Below, piece by piece: positions 33,975 through 42,317 of a DNA stretch of 64,000 nucleotides. The first letter of the stretch is position 1. Every line of letters starts with the position of its first letter. The position numbers and the translations under genes were made by a program. The DNA is from Paenibacillus cremeus (lineage in GTDB: Bacteria > Bacillota > Bacilli > Paenibacillales > NBRC-103111). The stretch spans positions 1 to 64,000 of the forward strand of contig NZ_VNJI01000041.1 in NCBI RefSeq assembly GCF_007786445.1. The letters run 5' to 3'. The notes under the pieces are model-generated. The model was not told the DNA's origin. It ran no database searches and was given only the letters and a program-made list of their open reading frames with translations.

Positions 33975-34148
33975 TATGATCCAATTTGACCGTCAGTCTT
34001 GCCGGCGAATCTCTTTCTCCAGAAAAAAACGAGCGCGAGTGTACAAGATCCCTTTCATTCCACGCTCATCCCACAAGATATGCATCCTCCCCAAGCCCAT
34101 TCCCTTCATGGGATACTATCCGAGACCCTTAGTGAGAGGAGCATGAAC

Positions 34149-35536
34149 ATGGATGAACAACAACGACAAGCGATTGCCAACTTCCGCTATGGACTGATCG
34201 CACCGCTCGTCAGTCGGAAGCTTGAGGCTGGCGAGCAAATGGCCTTAATGCGGGAGATTGTGAGTCATGTGTATACGTATCCGAATGGAGAAGAGAAAAA
34301 ATTGAGTCTGCGTACCTTGGAACGGTACGTCCAAGTCTACCGCTTAGGTGGCTGGGAATCGCTGCTGCCCACGCCCCGGGCAGATAAGCTTCAATCTCGT
34401 GAAATTTCCGATGATGTGATGCACAAAGCGATTGCACTCAAGCAAGAACATCCCGGCCGCAGTGTTCGCCAGATCATTGCGATCCTGGAATTAGCCCAGT
34501 ACGTTGCTCCTGGCGTGCTAAAGGAGAGCACACTCAGCAAGCAGCTTCGTAAACGAGGCGTCACCCGGAAGCAACTCACTGAAAGTGACGGACGTTCGTT
34601 CCGCAGGTTTGAAGCGACGCACCGCAATGCCATCTGGCAAGGCGATGTGCAGCATACCTTGTATTTGCCGCATCCGGACAAGCCTGGCAAAAAGGCCATG
34701 TCTTATCTCGTTGTGTTTCTGGATGATTTTAGCCGGTTTTGTGTGCACGGGGAGTTCTACTTCGAGGAACGCGTGCCGCGATTAGAAGATTGCCTCAAGA
34801 AGGCCATTTTGAAGTGTGGGATTCCAGAAATGATCTATGTCGACAACGGTGCTATCTATTCGTCTCACCACTTCGAGCGGGTTTGTGGTCGTCTCGGTAC
34901 GGACCTTCGACACTCTAAAGCCGGACGTCCCCAAGGGCGCGGCAAACAAGAAAAATTTTTTCGGTTCGTTGACCAAAGCTTTGTGCCTGAGGCCTATGAT
35001 CTGATCGAGCAAGGCAAGATTCAGACCCTGACTGATTTAAACCGATTTTTTGGTGCATGGCTGGAGGTCGCCTACCACCAGAAGGTGCATAACAGCTTTA
35101 AGCAGCGCCCGATAGACCGATACCAAAAGGATGACCACCCGATTCGTACAATGCAACCGCACGAGCTGCAGAAGTGTTTCTTCTCGAGGAGACGAGAAAA
35201 GCGGATAAGACCAGTTGTATCTCCTTACTCGGCCAATTTTACGAAGTTTCATCCATACTGGCCGGGCAAAAGGTACAAGTGAGATTTGATCCGTATGATC
35301 TTAGCGAAATTCAAGTTTGGAAAGATGGAGCACGTCAAGAGAATGCGCGAGTCCTCAAGCTGCGCGATCCGAAACAACAGCAAGTGAAAGCCCCGGATGC
35401 GGAGTCCCCCGCTGTTCAGCCGACAGGACTTAATTATGTGGAACTGCTCTACGAAGAACACCGTCGTCAGATCCGTGAGTCGCAAAGCGCTGTCCTGCAA
35501 GACCTGATAAAGGGGGCTGGCAGCCATGATTCGTAG
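34149..35536 (+). pseudogene. Mu/TniA-type DDE transposase with a -1 frameshift
   Basis: ATG 34,149 follows AGAGGAG at good spacing. An N-terminal helix-turn-helix region precedes the rve catalytic core: IWQGDVQHTLYLP (D), VDNGAIYSSHHFERV (D) and RPQGRGKQEKFFRFV (E). At about 35,180 the frame must slip back one base to join ELQKCF to LEETRKADKTSCISL and the rest of the Mu-C-type tail, which ends at 35,536. The homologous remnant at 30,819 has the unbroken order, so one base is probably lost here. Programmed frameshifting is possible but there is no canonical slippery heptamer. It is 11 bp from the ATPase gene's start by overlap. Confidence 0.75.
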
Positions 35537-35960
35537 CTTCTTTGGCTGGGAGCGAACGCCGTTCACCAAAGAGATTGAACCCCGGCATTTCCATCGGTCG
35601 GAACGTTTTGAACAATGCGTGGCGCGGCTCCAATACATGGTGATGACACGCTCCATTGGATGTGTGACCGGAGAGATTGGCTGCGGGAAGTCGACGTCAA
35701 TCCGTGCCTTGAAGGACCGGATTGATGCGAACAAATACCGGTTTCTCTATTTGTCCGATGCCCATTTAAAACCTCGGGATTTTTACCGGGAACTCCTGCA
35801 CCAATTCGGCTCCTCACCCAAATTTCTTCGCGGAGAAGCCAAACGCCAATTTCAGCATCTGGTGTGGGATCTGTATGAGAACCAGAAGAAGATCGCCGTC
35901 GTCGTCATTGATGAAGCGCACTTGCTCTCTGGAGATATGCTGCAAGAAATTCGCTTCCTT

Positions 35961-36047
35961 ACAAATTATCCTCAACTTTTTGTTATCCGTAAGTTTTGGT
36001 GACATCCCTTGTCGAGTGAGGGATTGAAATCGAAAACTTACGGATAA
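35961..36047. repeat. Left terminal inverted repeat of the RIT element
   Basis: Begins with the target-like ACAAATTAT, then CCTCAACTTTTTG, then a pair of inverted 15-mers, TTATCCGTAAGTTTT (35983-35997) and AAAACTTACGGATAA (36033-36047). The block reappears inverted at 39,358-39,450. The paired 15-mers look like core binding sites for tyrosine recombinases. Confidence 0.8.
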
Positions 36048-36114
36048 TGTTTTTTAACCTCATAATGATGAAGGACATATTATGCCCGACTAAATCAATA
36101 TGGGGGTTAATTCA

Positions 36115-37356
36115 ATGAAGGAAGCACTGCTGTCTGACATTATTCAAAAGACAAGGGAAGAAGTTCAGGCCTTTGAGTATCGTTGTTCGACGATGAAACA
36201 TTACGAACGGTATTGGAAAGACCTGAGCAATCATTTTGCGCGGCATGAGGCCAAAATGTATTCCGACCAGTTAGTGGATCAATACGTCAGTGACATGAAA
36301 AATCAACTGGACACTGGATTTATTAGTAATAGTAAATATAAGAACGTACGGCGGGCTGTTTATTTATTGAAGGATTATGTTAACGGGGGCAGTCTCCATT
36401 GGCGGCGAATGCAGAAACCGTGTCAACGTATCACACGGCCGGAATGGATCCAAATTTTAGCCTGCTATGCCCGTCACCTTCAAAAAAACCTAAAAAGTGT
36501 CGGAACGATTCGAACTTATCGTCGAATCGCTGAACAGTTTATCGAATATCTGGAACTCAAGGGAAGCCCGGAGGTTTCAGAAATAACGCCAAAAGACGTC
36601 AGTTCGTTTTTTCCTCATATCTCCATTCGTTATCCGAAAGGCTTACATGTCGTACTTCCCACTATTCGATCCTTTTTAACATTTCTAGAAGTAGAAAAGC
36701 TTGCGGCCCCACGATTGAGTTGGGCGGTTCCCCAATATTGCCATAGAACCATTCCTCCCGTTTCCATCGTTACGAATGAAGAAGTGAAAAAATTGTTGCA
36801 AACCATTAATAGGAATACTCCGGTGGGAAAACGTGATTATGCGGTACTTTTGCTGGCAGCCAGAACGGGTTTGAGACGTACGGATATTAGCAAAATCCGC
36901 CTTTGCGATATTAACTGGAGGAACAACTCCATTGAAGTGATTCAGGAGAAAACGGAAACTCCCGTAGCTCTCCCGTTGCTAACAGATGTTGGGAATGCGG
37001 TAGCTGATTATATTCTGAATGCGCGGCCAAAGTCAGAATCGCCATACGTATTTCTTCGTCATTGTGCACCGTATCTTCAAATGAGTAGTGCAGTCTGTTA
37101 TGAGGTAACGCGAAAGGCGATGGATAGAGCCCATATTCACCAGAACGAAGGCGAACGAAAGGGACCGCATTGCCTTCGTCACGCTGTAGCCTCACAACTT
37201 TTGGAGAAGGAGACTCCCTTATCTGTTATCTCGACCATACTTGGCCATAAGAATAAGAACTCTACGAAAGTCTATCTCTCCACCGATGTGAAGAAGTTGC
37301 GGTTTTGCGCACTGGGATTGACGGGAATTGAAGTCGCGAGGGAGGAATTGAAATGA
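36115..37356 (+). CDS. RIT tyrosine recombinase A
   Basis: About 413 residues, first of the trio. N-terminal SAM-like core-binding domain (about 60-160), then the catalytic domain with ARTGLRRTDISKIRL (first Arg), HCLRHAVASQLL (His-x-x-Arg) and LGHKNKNSTKVYL (Tyr). GGGGGTTAATTCA precedes ATG 36,115; a start 15 bp earlier lacks this spacing. Its last codon overlaps the next gene's ATG (ATGA). It acts with the two following recombinases on the terminal 15-mers. Confidence 0.88.
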   Translation: MKEALLSDIIQKTREEVQAFEYRCSTMKHYERYWKDLSNHFARHEAKMYSDQLVDQYVSDMKNQLDTGFISNSKYKNVRRAVYLLKDYVNGGSLHWRRMQKPCQRITRPEWIQILACYARHLQKNLKSVGTIRTYRRIAEQFIEYLELKGSPEVSEITPKDVSSFFPHISIRYPKGLHVVLPTIRSFLTFLEVEKLAAPRLSWAVPQYCHRTIPPVSIVTNEEVKKLLQTINRNTPVGKRDYAVLLLAARTGLRRTDISKIRLCDINWRNNSIEVIQEKTETPVALPLLTDVGNAVADYILNARPKSESPYVFLRHCAPYLQMSSAVCYEVTRKAMDRAHIHQNEGERKGPHCLRHAVASQLLEKETPLSVISTILGHKNKNSTKVYLSTDVKKLRFCALGLTGIEVAREELK

Positions 37357-38318
37357 TCTATAGGTTCCAAAGCGGCTTCAAATCCTACATCGAAGGTGTA
37401 ATCGAGCAGAAACGTGCAGTCGGATATTCTTATGAATCACAGGCGTACATATTGTGGTGTTTTGATCGCTTTTGCTTGGAATATTGTCCGCAGGAAAAAG
37501 TCCTGACGAAAGAAGTTGCTTTACACTGGGCCAAACGTAAAGAAAACGAACATCCAAGCAGTTTGCAAGGTCGCATATCGCCTGTTCGACAATTAGCGAA
37601 ATATATGAACAGCATTGGCATCGAAGCCTATATCATTCCGCAGGGGCTCCCAGGGAAGTGCCCTCGTTATGTACCGCACATTTATACCGATAATGAGCTC
37701 CATTCATTTTTTACAGAAGCCGACAAATGCAGATTGGATAAAAGAAGTCCCGCAAGGCACCTCGTGTCATCGGTTGTATTTCGTCTGATTTATTGCTGCG
37801 GGTTACGGTCTTCAGAGGCGAGGTTGTTAAAGGTTGAGGATGTAGATTTAGAAGTCGGAGCAGTAAGAATAAGGGACTCCAAAGCCAAGAATCGTACTGT
37901 CGTGATGGCTGAAGATGTTCGTCAATTATGTAAATCATTCAACGAACAAGTAGAGAAGATTTTCCCGGGGCGTGATTGGTTTTTTCCAAATCAACACGGC
38001 TCACATTACAGTTCTGATGCCTTTATCTATATGTTTCACCAGATATGGGACCGGACTGGAATAACAAATATTTGCGGGAATCCCCCTCGCGTTCACGACT
38101 TTCGTCATACGTTTTCTGTAAAGCGGCTCAATCTTTGGGTGGACGAGGGAAAGGATTTGAACGCTGTCCTTCCTTATTTGAGCATGTACCTGGGACATGC
38201 TACGCTATCCGAAACGGACTATTATCTGCATCTGGTTCACGACTTTTTTTCGGTGATTACGGAAAGAACATCCGGGAAATTCGCGCATTTGATTCCGGAG
38301 GCGGAATATGAAGGTTGA
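37353..38318 (+). CDS. RIT tyrosine recombinase B
   Basis: A 321-residue recombinase, second of the trio, overlapping the first by four bases. Catalytic residues: CCGLRSSEARLLK (Arg), VHDFRHTFSVKRL (His-x-x-Arg) and LGHATLSETDYYL (Tyr). The N-terminal arm/core-binding region includes SYESQAYILWCFDRFC. Together with its neighbours it should recombine the element's ends; the division of labour among the three proteins is not known from sequence. Confidence 0.88.
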   Translation: MIYRFQSGFKSYIEGVIEQKRAVGYSYESQAYILWCFDRFCLEYCPQEKVLTKEVALHWAKRKENEHPSSLQGRISPVRQLAKYMNSIGIEAYIIPQGLPGKCPRYVPHIYTDNELHSFFTEADKCRLDKRSPARHLVSSVVFRLIYCCGLRSSEARLLKVEDVDLEVGAVRIRDSKAKNRTVVMAEDVRQLCKSFNEQVEKIFPGRDWFFPNQHGSHYSSDAFIYMFHQIWDRTGITNICGNPPRVHDFRHTFSVKRLNLWVDEGKDLNAVLPYLSMYLGHATLSETDYYLHLVHDFFSVITERTSGKFAHLIPEAEYEG

Positions 38319-39339
38319 TGGTGCTTTTTTCGATCACGTCAAAGGATTCCTTACTGTATACCTGCCGAAGCAAAAATGCTGCAGTAAACATACCATTAAG
38401 TCATATCGTGAGACGATTAACCTGCTCCGCATGTATTTGCTGGAAGCAAAGAAAGTACCCTTTACGAAAATTACATTTGAGTTGTTCAATTTTGATCTGG
38501 TTTGCGGCTTTCTTGACTGGCTACAGCACACCCGTGGATGTAGCGCTTCTACGCGGAACCAAAGGCTGGCCGGACTGAATGCCTTTTTTAACTATGCTGC
38601 CATACAGGATCCTGCCCTTATGGCGGTCTACATGAAGGTTAAAAAGGTTCCGGTTCAGAAAACAGGGCAACGGATAGTGAAGTACATGACGGAAGCGGCA
38701 TTAAAAACAGTACTGGAGCAGCCGAATACGACCAAACGCAATGGATTACGTGATCGATTTTTCATGATCTTGTTGTATGATACAGGCGCTCGCGTACAGG
38801 AATTGCTGGATTTAAAATTGAAAGACTTCTGCTTGGAATCGACATCCACGGCCTTCGTTTATCTTACCGGCAAAGGAGACAAGACCAGAACAGTTCCAAT
38901 GTTGGATAAAACGATTCGTCATCTGAATGAATACTTGGCACGGTTTCATCCGGAAGCAACGGATAGAATGGATCAGTATCTATTCTATACGGTTATTAAT
39001 GGGCAGAAAGGACAGATGTCGGCGGAAAACGTCGCCAGTTTTTTAAGGCGGTATGGTAATTCTGCCCGATCAGTACTCCCTGAAGTGCCGCCACACCTAC
39101 ATGCCCATTTATTTCGCCATTCACGAGCTATGCACTTGTACCAGATGGGGATACCTTTATCTTACATCAAGGATTTTCTTGGTCATTCGCACATAAATAC
39201 AACTACGATTTACGCATCGGCCGATCTTACCATGATGAAAGAGGCGCTTGAAAAGGTTTCTAAAAGTGGAATGGAGCAAGAACGTCCGATATGGCAAGAC
39301 AATGAAGATATGATCTTATCCTTGTGCGGATTAAAGTAA
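38308..39339 (+). CDS. RIT tyrosine recombinase C
   Basis: A 343-residue recombinase, third of the trio, overlapping the second by 11 bases. It has DTGARVQELLDLK (Arg), AHLFRHSRAMHLY (His-x-x-Arg) and LGHSHINTTTIYA (Tyr). The N-terminal region carries STRNQRLAGLNAFFNYA, a normal core-binding helix bundle. The gene ends 18 bp before the right inverted repeat. Tight overlaps keep the three proteins in fixed ratio. Confidence 0.88.
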   Translation: MKVDGAFFDHVKGFLTVYLPKQKCCSKHTIKSYRETINLLRMYLLEAKKVPFTKITFELFNFDLVCGFLDWLQHTRGCSASTRNQRLAGLNAFFNYAAIQDPALMAVYMKVKKVPVQKTGQRIVKYMTEAALKTVLEQPNTTKRNGLRDRFFMILLYDTGARVQELLDLKLKDFCLESTSTAFVYLTGKGDKTRTVPMLDKTIRHLNEYLARFHPEATDRMDQYLFYTVINGQKGQMSAENVASFLRRYGNSARSVLPEVPPHLHAHLFRHSRAMHLYQMGIPLSYIKDFLGHSHINTTTIYASADLTMMKEALEKVSKSGMEQERPIWQDNEDMILSLCGLK

Positions 39340-39357
39340 TCTGGACTTCAAAAAATA

Positions 39358-39450
39358 TTATCCGTAAGTTTTCGGTTCCAATCCCCTACCATGCAAGGGA
39401 TGTCTGCAAAACTTACGGATAACAAAAAGTTGAGGATAATTTGTATTATC
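39358..39450. repeat. Right terminal inverted repeat of the RIT element
   Basis: Inverted counterpart of 35,961-36,047. It carries TTATCCGTAAGTTTT (39358-39372) and AAAACTTACGGATAA (39408-39422), then CAAAAAGTTGAGG and ATAATTTGT. The outer 37 bases match the left end almost exactly. The spacer between the 15-mers is also related (GACATCCCTTG in inverse). Confidence 0.8.
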
Positions 39451-39828
39451 CGTGATTACGGATAATACAAACTATAAAATGGATGCCCAAAGCCCAATGG
39501 CACTTATCCTTGTTGGTCAAACCGAGCTTTGGGACCGGCTACGTATGCAAGCTTACGCCGCTATTCGCCAGCGAATCGATTTGCAGTGCAAACTGCCGCA
39601 TTTTGACCGGGCGCAGGCTGGTGATTACATAAAACGACATCTTGCCTATGCCGGCGCCGAACACGATATCTTTTCTGACGGAGCTGTTGATGAAGTTTTC
39701 CGCTTCTCCAGCGGTTCAGCCAGACTGATCAACAAAGTGTGTACCCACAGCCTAATCTATGGTGCGCAGAATAAACGTCGCATTATCGACGACCACATGG
39801 TTAAGCATGTCATCCAAGGAGAACTGTC

Positions 39829-40053
39829 ATGATCGGGCAGTGGAATAAGATGACGTATGACAGGGATGCGGCATGTTGGGTAGTTCAACTTGTTGGTGGG
39901 GTCTACGGCCTTCATTGCGGAGAGTTTATGGAGATAAGAGTCGGAGACAGGGGAATTCCGTGCAGGCTAGAACTGGATCGCGACTGGTATGTGGTTATGA
40001 GGGAAGCCTGCTTTTATTTGAGAAAGAAAGACTATTACCAAGTTAAAATTTAA
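39829..40053 (+). CDS. DUF5348-like small protein of the transposon
   Basis: A 74-residue protein starting MIGQWNKMTYDRDAACWVVQ, overlapping the ATPase gene's stop by four bases. The short beta-rich pattern with ECGE-like LHCGEFMEIRVG and RLELDRDWYVV fits DUF5348 proteins, which follow ATPase genes in this transposon type. Function unknown. It is separated from the IS110 sequence by a perfect 11-bp stem, ACGGGAAAGCC/GGCTTTCCCGT (40060-40091). Confidence 0.65.
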   Translation: MIGQWNKMTYDRDAACWVVQLVGGVYGLHCGEFMEIRVGDRGIPCRLELDRDWYVVMREACFYLRKKDYYQVKI

Positions 40054-40170
40054 CCAAAAACGGGAAAGCCTGATATTGTGGGCTTTCCCGTTGTAGTACG
40101 CCCCGCGGTCACGAACTCTGTCAACCGTTGGACAACAGATAATGTCAGCTTACAGACAGGACATAACATC

Positions 40171-41313
40171 AGTAACAGCACCGGATTAGAAAAGCTAGTA
40201 TCGTGGATGAAGGAGCTAGAGCGGCAACATGCCAAGACCGACGTCATCTTCGGCATTGAGCCCACCGGACACTACTGGTTTACCTTGGCGGAATTTCTTC
40301 AGCATGAGGGTATTCAACTTGTTATCGTAAACCCTCATCATGTCAACAAGAGCAAAGAACTTGAGGATAATTCGCCGACGAAAAACGACTATAAGGATGC
40401 CAAGGTCATTGCAGACCTCGTTCGCAACGGCCATTATTCGGAGCCAAGGCTTCCGAAGAGCATCTATGCGGATTTACGCATCCTCATGAACCATCGAGAG
40501 AAGATCATGCTGAACCTAGGCCAAGTCCAAAGGCGCATTCAAAACTGGTTGGATCGCTTCTTCCCTGAATATCAGAAGGTGTTCACAGACTGGGAAGGCA
40601 AGGCGTCCCTCATTACACTAGCCGAATTCCCTACACCACAGGAAATCGTAGCACTTGGCTCTTTCACTATTTTGAAAAGGTGGAAACAAGACGTCAAGCG
40701 TGCGGTTGGGACGAAACGAGCGGAGAAGCTGGTTCAAGTCGCTCGCGGCTCTATCGGTCTTACTGAGGGGTTAATAGCGGCCAAGATCGAATTGAAGGAT
40801 CTGCTGGAACAGTACCACTTGTTTGCCCGACAGAACGACGACATCCAGAAGCAGGTCGAAGAGCTGCTTGAGCAAATCCCTGGCACGAAAGAAATGCTCA
40901 CTGTGCCAGGAATCGGAATCGTTACATTGGCTGAATTTTTGGCCGAAGTTGGTGATTTGCAAGGATATGACCATGGCCAACAAATCATACGGCTTGCAGG
41001 CTTTAATCTAAGAGAGAACAGCTCGGGTAAGAAAAAAGGCAAGTCCATAATTACGAAACGCGGACGATCCCGACTTCGAGCGCTGCTGTTCCGCGCGGTA
41101 ATGCCAATGGTGGCAAAAAACGCAGAGTTTAAAGCGCTGCATCACTATTACACTAAACGTACTCAGAATCCGCTAAAGAAGAAACAATCAATCGTAGCCT
41201 TGTGTGGGAAACTCATTCGGGTATTGTACACCCTGGGGACAAAACGAATTCGTTATAACGCAATGGATGTTTTGGGGCCGGTACGCCAGTCCCAGCTTCA
41301 GATGGTAGCTTAA
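40171..41313 (+). pseudogene. IS110-family transposase, C-terminal part (residues ~51 on)
   Basis: From 40,171 the frame follows the IS110 DEDD transposase: FGIEPTGHYWFTLAEF (catalytic Glu), SPTKNDYKDAKVIADL (two Asp) and the Transposase_20 part LTVPGIGIVTLAEF, then LNLRENSSGKK-like AGFNLRENSSGKKKG and SIITKRGRSRLRALLF. The frame stays open upstream to a GTG at 40,078, but those 31 codons lie across a hairpin and show no IS110 similarity. The first catalytic aspartate (in DIAKET) is missing. It is present in a separate fragment at 41,573. Confidence 0.85.
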
Positions 41314-41572
41314 TCAAATCTTAAACTCCATTTGCAAACCGATTCTTTGATGAACAAAGACATTAAGAGCACGGAGCAGCCGCAGATTATATTCCGTAAG
41401 GGCAGCGACCCAGTAGAGGAGCAAGAAGCGGCGTCCACCCCTTGAGAGGTAGAACGAAGCATTCCTGTAGAGCGTTAATTTTTGGCTTTGTAAAAAGAGA
41501 AGCTCCCCCGTAAGATGGAATTGTGCACAGGGTCAGTAGCCCGAATATTCCCATCTAGGAGGATGCTCTACT
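41314..41572 (+). ncRNA. IS110 non-coding segment, possible bridge RNA at joined ends
   Basis: This 259-bp stretch lies between the transposase 3' end and the ATG of the N-terminal fragment. In IS110-group elements the region before the transposase start encodes the bridge RNA that pairs with donor and target DNA, and the joined right-left ends of the circle create its promoter. Here the two ends would be joined. The RNA itself and its loops were not resolved. Confidence 0.35.
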
Positions 41573-41722
41573 ATGAAGTTTAAGCAAAATGACGCCCAAA
41601 ATCAACGGATAGAACACATTACCAGCAATCATCTTGTTGTTGGAGTTGATATTGCCAAGGAAACTCAGGTTGCTCGTGCTGTCACCTATCGAGGTATTGA
41701 AATTGGCCGGCCCTGTTCGTTT
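41573..41722 (+). pseudogene. IS110-family transposase, N-terminal fragment
   Basis: Fifty codons, MKFKQNDAQNQRIEHITSNH, then LVVGVDIAKETQVARAV with the first catalytic Asp of the DEDD nuclease, ending at RPCSF. CTAGGAGG lies upstream. After 41,722 the frame continues for 17 unrelated codons and stops. It complements the C-terminal part at 40,171-41,313 exactly. Confidence 0.75.
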
Positions 41723-41789
41723 AAAGGTAAGCGTCAAATAAGTCGGTGGATAGAAAAAAGAGCAAAACTTGTGTAAACAGAGCTTTGCT

Positions 41790-42014
41790 CTATTGGCAGG
41801 CTTCCTGGACTTCTGTGCTCCAGGGAAGGTAATCTTCAAGAAACTCCGGATGCTGTCCAAACTGAACCCCCGGCAATTGGCTGAAGATGAATTGAAGGTA
41901 TTTAAACGGATTAAGACCATTTGCCTTAGCACTTTCGATGATGCTGTAAACGGCGGCACTCGCCGAAGCTCCTTTCGGACTTCCGCTAAAGAGCCAGTTT
42001 TTGCTCTTATGCTC
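41790..42014 (-). pseudogene. IS66-family transposase C-terminal remnant
   Basis: The minus-strand frame reads NWLFSGSPKGASASAAVYSI, ESAKANGLNPFKYLQFIFSQ and DYLPWSTEVQEACQ to a stop at 41,790, which is the ending of IS66 TnpC transposases. Only about 74 residues remain; a stop lies directly upstream. It is a scar at the edge of the polysaccharide operon. Confidence 0.8.
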
Positions 42015-42317
42015 TTAAGTACACTGCACGACTTACAATAGATTTCGTAATTCGATCACTTGACTCAACTTTCCGTCTGACTCATGTAGTGTGTGTACAT
42101 AAATCATTTCGCCAAACTAGGAAAATACCAACTTCGATACTCTATTAGTAATACTTTCTGCGGCGGTTATACGCGAAAGTTGTGTTTAAGTACTACCATA
42201 AAATCCCAGTGACCGACATACGGCACACCAAGATTACAAACCGCGATAACCCTATTGGCCCGTCCATATGTCCTTGATGCAGTCGGGGTCTTCCCTATTA
42301 ACGTCGCAAAGGTTGTA
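42015..42317. other. Gap between IS scars and the polysaccharide operon
   Basis: No gene, convincing terminator or repeat was recognised. A TGTACA at 42,094 has no flanking repeat array. The end of the polysaccharide operon (stop at 42,318) lacks an obvious terminator, so its original downstream DNA may have been lost to insertions. Confidence 0.5.

Larger units (their letters stand above)
35970..39466 (+). mobile_element. RIT element (recombinase in trio)
   Basis: About 3.5 kb. Three overlapping tyrosine recombinase genes on one strand fill the element between inverted repeats of roughly 85 bp, which is the definition of RIT elements. It is inserted in an ATPase gene and flanked by a 9-bp near-duplication ACAAAYTAT. 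All three recombinases keep the R-H-R-Y catalytic residues, so the element appears intact. An extra palindrome, ATTATCCGTGATTACGGATAAT split as ATTATCCGT/ACGGATAAT (39445-39466), sits between the right repeat and the flank. Confidence 0.85.
35526..39832 (+). pseudogene. TniB/ExeA-like AAA ATPase gene, split by an RIT element
   Basis: The 5' part (35,526-35,969, 148 codons) has Walker A TGEIGCGKSTSIR and Walker B VVVIDEAHLL. The 3' part (39,476-39,832) resumes with KMDAQSPMALILVGQTELWD and ends VIQGELS. Joining them across the insertion gives 266 residues in perfect frame, the usual size for this family. The inserted element is flanked by ACAAATTAT and ACAAACTAT, so this looks like a clean insertion with duplication. 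The ATPase would have chosen targets and activated the DDE transposase. The gene is now inactive unless the element excises. Confidence 0.8.
31786..40170 (+). mobile_element. Disrupted Tn7/Tn5053-like (Mu-type) transposon
   Basis: The proposed element runs from the repeat-rich left end through a small cargo gene (32,377), a broken helper gene (33,585), a DDE transposase with a frameshift, a TniB/ExeA-like ATPase gene split by an RIT element, and a DUF5348 gene. Its right end was not found and was probably lost where the IS110 sequence begins at about 40,171. Gene order (transposase, ATPase, small gene) is typical of these two-component transposons. The linkage of the left end to this transposase is inference. 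Confidence 0.45.
40171..41722 (+). mobile_element. IS110-family element in circularly permuted order
   Basis: The C-terminal 380 codons (40,171-41,313) come first and the N-terminal 50 codons (41,573-41,722) come after, in the same orientation. The break falls at the same point of the protein (RPCSF followed by SNSTGLEKL), so together they rebuild one complete transposase of about 430 residues with no overlap or loss. Total length, about 1.55 kb, equals one full IS110. IS110 elements form circles, so this could be a circle opened inside its gene, keeping the joined ends between 41,314 and 41,572. Confidence 0.55.

Noticed and set aside
40078-40170. First 31 codons of the open frame leading into the IS110 gene
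   Set aside because: They cross a perfect 11-bp hairpin and show no IS110 similarity, so they were left out of the transposase fragment.
42094-42099. TGTACA considered as the right end of the transposon
   Set aside because: No inverted counterparts of the CTGGAGTTAAT/CTGGAAGTAAT sites lie inside it and no AAAGG duplication follows.
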